62,390 nucleotides of DNA from Hofstenia miamia. Taxonomy: Eukaryota > Xenacoelomorpha > Acoela. Numbering within the stretch: position 1 is the first letter of the stretch; each line of letters opens with the position of its first letter. The translations under genes were made by a program, and so were the position numbers. The DNA is taken from positions 303,355 to 365,744 of the forward strand of contig SCFE01000020.1 of the NCBI GenBank assembly GCA_004352715.1, in the 5' to 3' direction. Below the pieces are notes generated by a model that had not been told where the DNA came from, did not search any database, and saw only the letters and a list, made by a program, of their open reading frames with translations. Shown one piece after another: positions 48,715-59,338 of this stretch.

Positions 48715-48848
48715 TGTTACAAGACGACTACACGCTCTAACTTCTATTCTACAACTGGTGGAACTTCTACAAATATCCGACGAGAATCATTAAATATTTG
48801 CACAACACTAAATAAAACGTCTCAACATTAAACATTATCCAGTCCTCA
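48715..48848 (-). repeat. Short 5' LTR of the truncated Gypsy element
   Basis: Minus strand sequence from TGAGGACTGGATAATG to CTTGTAACA, 134 bases, TG...CA ends, immediately followed by the primer-binding site. The outer (right) boundary is inferred from the TG and from the neighbouring integrase relic ending at 48869; no second LTR is available to confirm it. Confidence 0.5.
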
Positions 48849-48868
48849 CATTCATTATAAGGTTTATC

Positions 48869-49610
48869 CTAGTGTGTGTTATATTGCATTAATATGGGCG
48901 TTGGTTCCTCTCCTCCATACATTGCTTTGTATGGTGTCATCAATGTGGTCAAATGCATTGACGTATTGTAGAAATATTCTACTATTTCAATGACTTCCCT
49001 CCAGTCTCTTCCTCCAACTCTTGATGTTAAAACTCTAATCAGTTTAGTCATTGTCCTATTCAATCTCCGGTCTGCCCCATTTGCTTGTGGATGATATTTG
49101 GTTGTTTTTTCTGTCATAATGTCCATTAGTTTTGGAATTTCTTCAAATAGTTTACTCTCGAATAGTGCTCCCCTATCTGATATTATGGTTTCCATTGGTC
49201 TGAATTTTAGTATCCATTCCTTTATGATTTTCTCTGCTACTATCTTAGCTGTTGTGGAATCTAGAGGAATCATTCTTGCATACTTAGTGAAATTGTCTAC
49301 AATGACTAGAATATATTGATGTCCTTCATCATTGTGTGATAATTTTTCTAGATCCATGTGTACAATTTGATTTGGCACTGTTGCTATCATCTTTCAAGTG
49401 GCGCTGTCTGCCTTGGGAAGTGACTTTTATTATTTATCAGACAGGTTGTACATTTGTCAATTATGTCTTCAACTATTCTCTGTATGGCTGTTGTTATAAA
49501 CCTTGCATTGAATGTCTTTTCCGTCTGTATTATTCCAATGTGTCCATTTTCATGGATTTTCTTTACCAACTCTCTCTTGTAATATTTGGGAATTGCTATT
49601 TGTGATGTTT
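48869..49610 (-). pseudogene. Gypsy integrase, catalytic Glu replaced
   Basis: Zinc-binding part (49569-49387): HENGHIG, then CTTCLINN, the HHCC finger. The core (49390-48869) reads VHMDLEKLS (first Asp), ISDRGALFES (second Asp) and YHPQANGADRRLNRTM. In the last motif the position that normally holds the catalytic Glu is Arg. The reading ends YKAMYGGEEPTPILMQ and a stop. The finger and core are in different frames (overlap near 49390). Integrase normally joins the element DNA to the genome; this copy should be inactive. Confidence 0.9.
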
Positions 49611-49849
49611 TTCCTTCTACATATAGAAGTCTGTTTTTGTTAACTTTCCATTTATATCTTTGGAAATAACCCTAATTCTTTCTTCTCATCTCTTATCTTT
49701 TCTCTTATATCTATTAATTTGGTATCAGTTTTGTGTTTTTCAATGATTTCATTTTCCATTATCTCCTCCTTAATTATAATTAACATTATGGCTTGTCCTA
49801 TTTTATCAGCGTTGATTTCCAGGAAACTTTGGTATTCATTGTGTGGTTA

Positions 49850-51290
49850 AAATTCCAAAAATTGGCATTTTTGTGTAGTGTTCCTTTATTGTGTTCTATT
49901 GTAAATTTAAATTTGTTTAGATATTCTATCCATCATGATACTATTGAGGACTTGTTGCCTGAGCATTTTTTAGTCATTCCATGCCACTATTGTGAGTTCT
50001 TACCTATTATGAAGTAACGAAATTTTTTTATGCTTTCTACTAATGCTAACATTTCTAATTTGGTCGACCTGTAGTTTTCTTCACTCTGTTTAAGTTTTCT
50101 GCTAAAAAATTGTATCAGGACTTCCTTACCGTCTTTGATTTGTCCTAAACATGCCCTATGACACCATTACTAGCGTCACAGTCTAGGATAAATTCTTAAT
50201 AATAACTTGGCGTGTTTAGTGATGGCATCTTGGCCAGTTCCTCTTTTATATTATCCAGTTCCTTTTGCTCTTTCCACGTCCATTCAAATGCTTTTGATTT
50301 CTTTAATAACACCATCATTTTGCTAGTTTTCTGAGCCACGTTCAGCATGAAGGATCAATAAATAATTTATAAATCCCATTATCCTTTGGACATCTTTTTT
50401 GTTCCTTGCACTATTTATATTTTGGGTCATTTCTCTTTTGTTGTTCTTCATTTTAATTTTTCCCTTTGTATCTGTCTTCCAAGAAATATGACCTCTGTCT
50501 TTAAAATTTCGCATTTTTTCCATTTACTCAGAGTCCTGCATTATATAGAATTGTTAGTTTTCTGTCTAGTTTTCTCATATGTTCTATCATATTGCTTGCT
50601 ATCAATATATCATCTATATAAGCACTTATTCCTTCCTCCATCTTTTTATTGTTTTGTTTAAGTACCTTCATTACATACCTTTGAAATGTTGCAGGTGCAT
50701 TACAGAGGCCAAATGCCATATACATCCACTCAAACAACCCATAGGGTGTTATAAATGCCATTTTTCCAAATCTTTGGGTTCCATTGGTACTTGCCAGTAG
50801 GCCTTACATAAATTGATGTATATGTAATATTTATTCTTACTGGCTTTGTAAATTATGTCATCTATCCTCAGTAATGGGTATGTGTCTTTTTCATTATACT
50901 GTTGAGTTTGCAAAAATCTATACACAGTCTGTACTTGTTCCCTTGTTTTACAAATACTGTTGACAAGGCATAAGGGCTTTTGCTGGTCTAATGATTTTAT
51001 TATCTATCAATTCATTTAGTATTGTATTGTAGTTTTCTTTAAGAATTTCTCGAACTCATCTACATGGTAATCTGATGGGTTTGTCTGTCATCATAACGAT
51101 TTTATGTGTTTCACCCACTGCCTTACCCATACTTATTTCCCTGAAATTAAATATCTTTTTATGTTTGCTCAATACTCTGATCAATTGATGTTTCTCTTCT
51201 TTTTTCAAGTGTTGATATTCTTTTATCTCAGGTATTTGGTATTTTTTTTCATCTTTGTTTTTGACTATGTTAATAGTTTTATCTACCATT
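49850..51290 (-). pseudogene. Gypsy reverse transcriptase and RNase H, broken
   Basis: Minus strand pieces: ISMGKAVGETHKI and DKPIRLPCR (start of RT), FGLCNAPATFQRYVMKVL, SAYIDDILIASN (YIDD box) near 50630-50600, thumb remnants to about 50330, and the RNase H strand FILDCDAS near 50190. Stops and frameshifts separate all of these. Homologous to the 56338-57675 copy, where the domains are much better preserved. Confidence 0.85.
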
Positions 51291-51462
51291 GACTTTTCTG
51301 ATTTTATTGTTAACAGTGTGATTAGTTGGATTTAATATTGGTATTGCTCTTAAACCTTTATGCACAGTGCATAAGCTTGATGGAATCAAAAGTTTTTTTC
51401 GTATTTATTCCTATTTGATCATATATCATTATTTCTGCATTCATCTTGTCTTCTGTTTCAAC

Positions 51463-51975
51463 TTAGCACATTTTCCAATTATTTGGTAATATTTTTGTGT
51501 CCTCTGTTAATTTAAATTTTATTGTCATGTTTTCTTCTTCCTCATATGTTGTAACCATTTCCTCTTGTACCATTATCATTTTATTTGTATAATTTATTAT
51601 ACATCTATTGTTCATTAAATAATCATTTCCTAATATGATTTCATATGGTAATGGGTTTCTTTCTGTATCAATTACCATAAATGTCTGCTGAAATGTCATA
51701 TCAGCTATTCTAATGGGTACATCTTCTAGCTTACCTTTTACATATATATAATCCCCTGATGCATTTATGAGTCTACTTTTTTCTGTATTTAGATTTTTTT
51801 TTGTGAATCCTATTTTTGCTGCACAATTGTCAGTTATAATCAATATCACTGCTCCCATATCTATTGTTGCTTTGACCAGTACTCCATTGATTACATATTT
51901 TATTGTATTTGTTTTGATTAGGTCTGTGACTATTAGAACAGGTGCTCATTTTTTTTGGAGATGATGCTCACTCAA
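51463..51975 (-). pseudogene. Gypsy protease, active site altered
   Basis: Reads VINGVLVKATID then M-G-A where the retropepsin D-T/S-G is expected, INASGDYIYVKGKLED, TFMVIDTERNPLPYEIILGN and a tail ending NNWKMC. The plus-strand copy at 59869-60514 keeps D-T-G at the same place. Overall layout and length match; the Thr/Ser of the active site is lost. It lies in the -1 frame relative to gag, with a one-base insertion in an A run (near 51950) disturbing the junction. Confidence 0.8.
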
Positions 51976-53176
51976 GTTTAAATTTTCAATATCTATGTTC
52001 TCACTTTTGTCAGTTTCTTCTTGTTCTACGTCATCTTCTAATAGATCCTTTTCTTCAAAATACTCTTCTTCCTCCTCCATTAAATTTATTTTACGTTTGC
52101 AATACCTTTTTGTGTGACCATTATTTCCGCACATTTGACATTTAAGGTTTTTCTGTTTGATTTTCTTTATTGTACCATCTTTTACTTTTATCTTAATGAT
52201 CTCTTCTCCTGATTTCTTTGGTAGATTTTTGCCTATGGGTTTGTTGCCAGTTGTTGCTGTGGTTGTTGATACAGTTTTTATTATTGTGGATTTTTCATTG
52301 ATCCTTGCATTGTTTTCCATTGTTATTTGTATTTCCAGTCCTTTCCTAACCATTCTGTCTAGTGAATCCTCTGCATCACATTTTATCTCAAATTGTTGTC
52401 ATATTGCTTCAGGTAATCCTTTGCAGATGTGTGAAAACAAATCATATTTTGCATATGTTTCTTCTCTCAAATTCAATTTTAATAACCTTTCAACTTGAGA
52501 CATGTAATTTCTCAGATTGTATCTCCTGTTCATTTTCATTCCATTTAGTAACATTTGATATTGGCTTTTAAAGCTCTCATCATTATAATGTTGTTGATAT
52601 TCCCCAACTAATTTTTTTGTATTTCATTTTTGTTTGTGTATCCAATACTAAATAATGTTGGTATGCTGCTCCACTTAAGTAGAGGGGAAACCTTTCTGCC
52701 ACTGAACTTTGGGTTACTTTTCTTTCTGTCATACTCATTTCAAATATTTGCAACCACTCATTGAACTTATTTCACCTTTAAGATTGTCTATTTCTATTTG
52801 TTTGGTCCTATTTTCTTCCCTGAGGCTTATGTTTTTGTCATGCACTCATAAGTTGCTGTAACTGTTCACTTTGTGCTTTAATTTCTTTGTTAGCCTCCAT
52901 TAATTTTTCAATTTGTTTTTGGAACTAATTTCTTTGCTCTGTCAACCATGCACTCGTGTCCTCTATTATTTCATCAATCTTTCTCTTCTTCTTGGTATTT
53001 GCTACTTCCACTTCAAACATTCTTTGTGTTAGTTGTTCTATTTGTATTGTCAATTCTCATCTTTCTCTATTATTGTTCTCAATTATTTTTGTCAATTCAA
53101 CTATAGTAAGTTCAGTGTTGACTTGTGCTGGCTGCAGCACCATCTCTGTAGGGGATGTCTCACTCTCAGGAGACAT
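51946..53176 (-). pseudogene. Gypsy gag with coiled coil and CCHC knuckle
   Basis: Starts near 53176 (MSPESETSPTEMVLQP). A Glu/Lys/Gln-rich coiled-coil region follows (QIEQLTQRMFEVEVANTKKK, QIEKLMEANKEIKAQSEQLQ), then a matrix/capsid-like part decayed by stops between 52800 and 52360. It ends with a basic region, the knuckle CQMCGNNGHTKRYC and an acidic tail (EEEEEYFEEKDLLEDD). It terminates at 51946. The C-terminal third is homologous to the plus-strand gag at 59339-59871. At least four in-frame stops occur in the N-terminal half. Confidence 0.8.
51976..51982 (-). promoter_or_regulatory. Putative -1 ribosomal frameshift heptamer TTTAAAC
   Basis: Minus strand TTTAAAC sits in the X-XXY-YYZ phase of gag (codons TTA AAC), at the position equivalent to TTTAAAT in the plus-strand copy. 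Protease follows in the -1 frame. TTTAAAC is a well-known slippery heptamer in retroviruses and coronaviruses. Here the downstream -1 frame has since acquired a stop. Confidence 0.65.
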
Positions 53177-53484
53177 TGTATTGTCTTGTGTTTCTGGGTT
53201 TTTTTGTGTTTGGGGGTTTTTTGTCTCTTAGCTCTGGTTTTTGTTGTCTTCTTTGAATTTACCATTTTCTTTTATAGCTTAGAGTAACCCTTTTCTGGTT
53301 CCTTTCCAACAATTTTTCTGTGCTTCAAATGAAGAAATACATTCATTTTCTATTGTTTTCTTTTTTGTTATCTTAAAAGAAGCAACTGTCTTTGCACTAA
53401 TTCTTGATTCTAGTTTTTTAACTTTGTTATCTTTTTGATAAGGTTTTCTTTAAATTCTGTTTTCTTTCTTGCTCATTTTGGGCG

Positions 53485-53500
53485 CCTGTCATGGTTGCCA
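53485..53500 (-). promoter_or_regulatory. Candidate primer-binding site of the left Gypsy copy
   Basis: Minus strand TGGCAACCATGACAGG directly follows the LTR end (...GATTCTACA). Position and TGG start are as expected; I could not match it to a specific tRNA. Confidence 0.55.
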
Positions 53501-54127
53501 TGTAGAATCTTGCCAACACTGATTTCACTGTAATTTCAGAGCTGCTTATCCATTTCTTGTGGTATATGCAATAGGTACCATGTAACAGATCCTAAATTCT
53601 CCCAACCTACTTAGTTGCTTGACTTATTAACTATATTAATATTGCATTAGTGTTCCTAAATGCTGAACTAACAACAGTTTATTTTGATTGAGAGCAGTGG
53701 ATAGAATAAAGGGTCAAAACCCAACACAGATCAATGTGCAGTAGAAGATATCTTCATTGCTGACAGCTCCAGTTCCTACTTGAATGTTGCAGTAGAAACC
53801 AATGGTTTACTCAGTGTGTGGATTGTTGCCTCAGTGATAGTGTGTGTGTGATAACTTAATAATTTAGTGCATTGATTGTCCTTGCTATTATAGGTATGTA
53901 AATAAAAGGAATAAAGGCAACCACAATGTTTTAACTTGTTATCTTGCCTTACATGTAATAACACTACAGATATAATAATACATGTTACACTTTCATACAT
54001 GTGAACAATCAATGCTCTCAGCAATAAAACTTTTTCATAAGTCAATTGATAGTCCACTAATTTACTGAATATGTTGTACACAAGAATTGTACATTACACA
54101 AGTAGAGCATTTCAGATGCCAGAATAG
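53501..54127 (-). repeat. 5' LTR of the left Gypsy copy
   Basis: On the plus strand it starts TGTAGAATCTTGCCAACACTG at 53501 and is collinear with a second LTR starting TGTAGAATCATGCCAACC at 54128. Shared blocks include atttagtgcattgattgt, cctta/ctata + catgtaataac, and catgt.aacaatcaatgc. The last block lies at offset 497 here and at offset 498 in the second LTR once the duplicated gap flank is removed. The outer end is uncertain: TTACACA at 54094-54100 is a candidate, anything up to 54127 is possible. Confidence 0.7.
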
Positions 54128-54910
54128 TGTAGAATCATGCCAACCCACTGTGATTGTGTTACTTAGAGAAAACTATTACTTTTCTTAGATTAACCATTAA
54201 GCGGAGTTGACACTTTTCCGATTTCTCTCCTTTATGATAAGTGTGCGGTTTATTAAACTAATTTAATATACAAGAGCCTTTTTAGCTACTTAATTCACTC
54301 AACTTATTTAGATAAAGCAGAGATACTGGAAGACAGGATCAACACTTAAGAGTAGACGTGCATATCCAGANNNNNNNNNNNNNNNNNNNNNNNNNNNNNN
54401 NNNNNNNNNNNNNNNNNNNNNNNNNNNNNNNNNNNNNNNNNNNNNNNNNNNNNNNNNNNNNNNNNNNNNNNNNNNNNNNNNCAACTTATTTAGATAAAGC
54501 AGAGATACTGGAAGACAGGATCAACACTTAAGAGTAGACGTGAATATCCAGGAACACATCTGCCAGCCGCATCTTACCAATGGAACTGCCACTGTGAGAT
54601 AGAGAACAACAAAGGAATGGTTATGTGAATAGCGAACTCAGTGTAATGGGATTTGCAGCTACTTAAGTATTTAGTGCATTGATTGTTTTTGTTATTACAA
54701 AATGATGCAATAAACGAAGTGGTGCAACCTTGCTGCTGGAATAGCTTATTATGAGGCCCTATATGTAATAACCCTACATATATAGAAATATATAATAGCC
54801 CTTGATACATGTAAACAATCAATGCCATCAGCGGAAAATGGTAACTAGAAGTCGGCCGGAGGTCTACTGTATAAAACATTGAGCAACATGTAATGACTAT
54901 TAAATAAACT
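54128..54910 (-). repeat. 3' LTR of the right Gypsy copy, containing a spurious gap
   Basis: Homologous to 53501-54127. It contains Ns 54371-54481 flanked by a 71-base direct duplicate (54300-54370 and 54482-54552, differing at two or three bases). Removing one duplicate plus the Ns (182 bases) restores collinearity with the other LTR. The right boundary is approximate. Being next to coding sequence of the right element in minus orientation, it is best read as that element's 3' LTR. Confidence 0.65.
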
Positions 54911-55314
54911 ATGTGTAATAGAAGATAAAAATACAATCGTAATAACCGTCTAAATGTAATCACTGTTAAATCATCAATCATCATGTAGCATAATGAATGT
55001 AATAAATAACTTGAGTTCATTGGTAAAATTATTGACATTTAAAACCTACAGNNNNNNNNNNNNNNNNNNNNNNNNNNNNNNNNNNNNNNNNNNNNNNNNN
55101 NNNNNNNNNNNNNNNNNNNNNNNNNNNNNNNNNNNNNNNNNNNNNNNNNNNNNNNNNNNNNNNNNNNNNNNNNNNNNNNNNNNNNNNNNNNNNNNNNNNN
55201 NNNNNNNNNNNNNNNNNNNNNNNNNNNNNNNNNNNNNNNNNNNNNNNNNNNNNNNNNNNNNNNNNNNNNNNNNNNNNNNNNNNNNNNNNNNNNNNNNNNN
55301 NNNNNNNNNNNNNN
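54911..55314. other. LTR end or element 3' region, then a 263-N gap
   Basis: 54911-55051 has no clear polypurine tract, so the LTR may extend further or the tract may lie in the Ns 55052-55314. Confidence 0.4.
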
Positions 55315-56340
55315 TCTTTGTAGAGATCATAGGGTGTTACTTGTCCTTCTATAAAAACCCTCTCTTTATTATCATTTTTCAATAGGATTTCTTTCGACTT
55401 TTTATATCATTCATCATTAACAATCCTTTCAGCTCCTTGTCTATTGTTGACCTACGTGTTTTCCTCATGCCACATCACTTTGATTGCTTTTTTATCTTTT
55501 AGTCGCCAAGTTGGTAGCAGCATCGGTATAAAAATTGTCGGCAGTGGCGTACATTTTAGGATTGTTGTCATGGTTTTTTCCTCTATAGCTTCATATGTGC
55601 CTTGCATCTCTGCGGTTGTAGCCATTCCAAATGTCGCAGGATAATTATTTTTAGACTTCTTAATATTCTCCCAGAAAGTATCCGTTAGACCGTTTTTCAT
55701 CAAATTCTGTGCAGTCTCAGGCTTTATTACTATCTTTGAAGTGATACATTCTATATCCACTGCAATTTGGTTTTGTGGCTCTAGTAATTCGTCAATTTCT
55801 TGTCTTGTGAACACTTCAGTGCACAGTACTTTGATTAGTGATTTGGTCTCCCATTCATAAACTTCGCCAAATATTCTTTGTACTATGTTGTTCTTTCGTT
55901 CTCGTCGCACCATAATTTCTACTAATAATCTCTCGTCGTCTGTGTCGACCCATGATAGCTCACTGGGTTCTTGTTCACCCCACTTCTCTAAGTTGACTTT
56001 ATCAATTACTCATTGAGTGTTTGGTGTTAAAGCTATATCAGTAGATTGTAACAGCCTCTCTTCCATTAGCATTTCTTCTTTACTTTTGCTCACCATCTCA
56101 ATAATTTCGATAGGACAATTCTTTCCTTCCTTCCGCATGGTTTCTGAACATTTAATAATTTTGGTGTAAGCACACTGGGGATAGTTCTTCAAATATTTCC
56201 TTATCTCTTTTGTAATCACCTCGTGAACTTTCTTTTCTTCCACCAATTTTACCGTTTGTAACATTTCCACATGCTCCCTTTTGATCAAATTACGAGTCAT
56301 TAACCATGGTTGACATTTAAGTGCTCTGAGTTTTGTGTTA
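55315..56340 (-). pseudogene. Unrecognised reading frame downstream of RNase H in the right Gypsy copy
   Basis: From about 56340 the minus strand reads TKLRALKCQPWLMTRNLIKR and on through KYLKNYPQCAYTKIIKC to LTPNTQ. After a single in-frame TGA at 56010-56012 the same frame continues through SELSWVDTDDERLLVEIM and TRQEIDELLEPQNQIAVDIE to VMWHEENT (stop at 55452). Shifted frames carry it further (KERVFIEGQVTPYDLYK) into the gap. That makes about 280 residues in one frame plus about 40 more. It is charged, helical-looking, has no membrane segment, no zinc finger and no DDE residues. It occupies the place of integrase or of a third ORF before the 3' LTR. I do not recognise it. It could be an accessory ORF of this Gypsy family, another element's gag fused by recombination, or a captured host sequence. 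Confidence 0.5.
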
Positions 56341-57675
56341 GAAGTCGCGCCTCACATATACTTCCGGCAACACTGTCCAAAAATTTGCATTCTTATGTAA
56401 TGTTCCTTTTTGGTGTTCTATGTTAAATTTAAATTCATTTAAGTATTCGATCCATTGCAATACAATTGACGACTTATCGCCCAAAAACTTTTTAAGCCAT
56501 GCTAATCCACTATTATCAGTTCTCACTTTAAACATTTGTCCTATTAAAAAGTAACGAAATTTCTTTATACTTTTGACCAGCGCCAACATTTCTAATTTTG
56601 TTGAACCATAATTTTCCTCACTCTGTTTTAGTTTATGACTAAAAAATTGTATAGGCACTTCTTTGCCATCCTTTATCTGACCTAACCACGCCCCTATGGC
56701 GATGTTACTCATGTCACAGTCGAGAATAAACTCTTTATCATAGTCCGGTGTATTCAATGATGGCATCTTGCTTAATTCGTCTTTTATATTATCCAACTGA
56801 TCTTGTTCTCTCCATGTCCACTTGAAAACTTTATTCTTTTTAAGCAATTCTGTCATCCTACCAGTTTTATGAGCCACATTGAATATAAATGAACCATAAT
56901 AGTTAATAAAACCCATAATCCGCTGTAAATCCTTTTTTGTTTTCAGACTACTAATGTTTTGGATCATCTCTCTCGCATTGTTCTTCATTCGTATTTCACC
57001 TTTCCGGATTTGTCTCCCCAGGAATACAACTTGTTCTTTTAAAATTTCACACTTCTTTCCATTAACCCGTAGACCTGCCTTATACAGGATGTTCAGTGTT
57101 CTGTCCAGCTTTTCAAAGTGTTCTTCAATTGTGTCACTTGCTATCAATATATCATCTATATATGTGCTTATCCCTTTTTCAACTTGTTTGTTGTAGTGTT
57201 TCAAAACTTTTGTCACATATCTTTGAAATGTAGCTGGTGCGTTACATAACCCAAAGGCCATATACATCCATTCGAACAGCCCATACAGCTTTATAAATGC
57301 TGTTTTTTCAATATCTGCAGGCTCCATTGGCACTTGCTAGTATGCTTTGCAGAGATCTATGCATGTATAATACTTATTTTTACTGGCTTCGTATATAATA
57401 TCTTCTATCCTCGGGAGTGGATAGGCATCTTTCTTTGTTATATCATTAAGTTTCCGGAAATCTATGCAGAGTCTGTACTTCTCACCTTTTTTCATGAAGA
57501 CCGTGAGCGCAGCGTAAGGACTTTCACTTGGCCTAATTATCTTATTGTCAATTAGTTCATTCAATATAGTATTATAATGTTCTTTCAAGTGTTCGGGAAC
57601 TCTTCTGCACGGCAATCTTATTGGTTCTTCCATTGTGGTTATTATTTTGTGCGTTTCTCCAACTGCCTTTCCCAT
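56338..57675 (-). pseudogene. Gypsy reverse transcriptase and RNase H, nearly intact
   Basis: RT begins near 57675 (MGKAVGETHKI, RLPCRRVPEHLKEHYNTIL) with KYRLCIDFRKLND and the first catalytic block TCIDLCKAY, followed by an in-frame TAG at 57334-57336. It resumes with LYGLFEWMYMAFGLCNAPAT, TYIDDILIASDT (YIDD box), a thumb with VVFLGRQIRKGE, and MGFINYYGSF. RNase H: FILDCDMSNIAIGAWLGQ (first Asp), KLEMLALVKSIKKFRYFL (Glu) and VRTDNSGLAWLKKFL (Asp), ending at 56338. The enzyme copies element RNA into DNA and degrades the template. The single stop within the polymerase domain makes this copy defective as it stands. Confidence 0.92.
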
Positions 57676-57712
57676 GCTTATTTCTCCGTAATTAAATATT
57701 CTTGCGTGTCTT

Positions 57713-58338
57713 TTAAGTATTATTACCAGCTGCCGGTATTTGATACTCCTCGTTTTCTTCTTGTATTATATTAATCACTTTGATCACCATAGCTTTTTTG
57801 GTCTTTACTTTTTTCCCTTTCAACTTTAAAGTATCCTTTTTTATACTGACCACATGATTAGTTGCATTTAACATTGGTATCATTCCTTTGCCTTCTTTTA
57901 CTACACACAAACTTGATGGAATCAAAACTTTTTTCGTATTGATACCTTTTTGATCATATATGATAACTTCAGCCATCACATAATTTTCTGTCTCCAGTTA
58001 TTAGATAGAATCTTTACATCTTCTTTTAACCGAAATTCTATGGTTTCTGTGCCCTGCTCTTCTTTGCAAGTTGTTACTATTTCCTCTTGGACCAATATAG
58101 TTTTGTTGGTGTTGATGATACACTTGTTATTCATCAAAAAATCATTTCCTAATATCACCTCATAGGGGAGCACATTTTTTTCTGTATCTATTACCGTAAA
58201 TGTTTGCAAAAACGTGGTGTTAGCGATCCTCATCAGTACTTCCAATAGTTTACCTTTAGTATCAATGTAATCTCCCGATGCATTGAGTAATCTGCTCATT
58301 TGCTTTCCAATTTTCTATTATCAATTCCTATTTTCACC
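57713..58338 (-). pseudogene. Gypsy protease C-terminal part and linker
   Basis: 58338-57976 reads GIDNRKLES, a one-base disruption, then LLNASGDYIDTKGKLLEVLM, TVIDTEKNVLPYEVILGNDF and the tail to NNW. A frameshift near 57980 leads to 57979-57713 (IPSSLCVVKEGKGMIPMLNA, basic linker). The catalytic D-T-G would lie in the gap. It differs from the plus-strand copy at about six of roughly 95 aligned residues. Confidence 0.85.
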
Positions 58339-59338
58339 NNNNNNNNNNNNNNNNNNNNNNNNNNNNNNNNNNNNNNNNNNNNNNNNNNNNNNNNNNNNNN
58401 NNNNNNNNNNNNNNNNNNNNNNNNNNNNNNNNNNNNNNNNNNNNNNNNNNNNNNNNNNNNNNNNNNNNNNNNNNNNNNNNNNNNNNNNNNNNNNNNNNNN
58501 NNNNNNNNNNNNNNNNNNNNNNNNNNNNNNNNNNNNNNNNNNNNNNNNNNNNNNNNNNNNNNNNNNNNNNNNNNNNNNNNNNNNNNNNNNNNNNNNNNNN
58601 NNNNNNNNNNNNNNNNNNNNNNNNNNNNNNNNNNNNNNNNNNNNNNNNNNNNNNNNNNNNNNNNNNNNNNNNNNNNNNNNNNNNNNNNNNNNNNNNNNNN
58701 NNNNNNNNNNNNNNNNNNNNNNNNNNNNNNNNNNNNNNNNNNNNNNNNNNNNNNNNNNNNNNNNNNNNNNNNNNNNNNNNNNNNNNNNNNNNNNNNNNNN
58801 NNNNNNNNNNNNNNNNNNNNNNNNNNNNNNNNNNNNNNNNNNNNNNNNNNNNNNNNNNNNNNNNNNNNNNNNNNNNNNNNNNNNNNNNNNNNNNNNNNNN
58901 NNNNNNNNNNNNNNNNNNNNNNNNNNNNNNNNNNNNNNNNNNNNNNNNNNNNNNNNNNNNNNNNNNNNNNNNNNNNNNNNNNNNNNNNNNNNNNNNNNNN
59001 NNNNNNNNNNNNNNNNNNNNNNNNNNNNNNNNNNNNNNNNNNNNNNNNNNNNNNNNNNNNNNNNNNNNNNNNNNNNNNNNNNNNNNNNNNNNNNNNNNNN
59101 NNNNNNNNNNNNNNNNNNNNNNNNNNNNNNNNNNNNNNNNNNNNNNNNNNNNNNNNNNNNNNNNNNNNNNNNNNNNNNNNNNNNNNNNNNNNNNNNNNNN
59201 NNNNNNNNNNNNNNNNNNNNNNNNNNNNNNNNNNNNNNNNNNNNNNNNNNNNNNNNNNNNNNNNNNNNNNNNNNNNNNNNNNNNNNNNNNNNNNNNNNNN
59301 NNNNNNNNNNNNNNNNNNNNNNNNNNNNNNNNNNNNNN
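58339..59338. other. Assembly gap, 1000 N
   Basis: Default-size gap between two copies of the same protease region in opposite orientation; long open frames through it are meaningless. Confidence 0.99.

Larger units (their letters stand above)
46851..48848 (-). mobile_element. Ty3/Gypsy element with short LTR, 3' part missing
   Basis: In minus orientation: a likely 5' LTR 48848-48715, primer-binding site 48714-48697 (TTGGTGCCCAACGTGTT), gag, protease, then reverse transcriptase that stops abruptly at the AATGGCCCATT array. RNase H, integrase and the 3' LTR are absent. Its domains differ clearly from the other Gypsy copies to the right, so it is a separate lineage (the short LTR suggests a mag-like group, inferred). 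Confidence 0.75.
48869..54127 (-). mobile_element. Ty3/Gypsy element (left copy of the tandem pair), decayed
   Basis: Minus orientation: 5' LTR about 54127-53501, primer-binding site 53500-53485, leader, gag 53176-51946, protease to 51463, reverse transcriptase/RNase H about 51290-49850, integrase 49610-48869. The 3' LTR is missing; the element is cut by the LTR of the neighbouring short-LTR element. Frameshifts and stops occur in every domain, so it is an old copy. Its proteins are clearly related to the right-hand copies but more diverged. Confidence 0.85.
54371..58338 (-). mobile_element. Ty3/Gypsy element (right copy of the tandem pair), partial
   Basis: Minus orientation: protease (58338-57976), linker, reverse transcriptase and RNase H (57675-56338), then an unrecognised reading frame (56340-55315), a gap and the 3' LTR. 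The 5' part lies in or beyond the 1000-N gap at 58339. No integrase zinc finger or DDE core is present between RNase H and the LTR, unlike the left copy. Decay is light: one stop in RT, a few frameshifts. Confidence 0.75.

Noticed and set aside
52956-53287. Plus-strand hydrophobic frames opposite the Gypsy gag and pol relics (also 51104-51292, 49336-49605, 57334-57555)
   Set aside because: They are antisense shadows of Lys/Glu-rich gag-pol coding on the minus strand, which looks hydrophobic when read backwards.
53776-55038. Minus-strand frames of 101 and 154 codons that resemble each other
   Set aside because: The similarity is explained by the two LTRs; Cys/His/Tyr-rich content reflects LTR sequence, not a protein family.
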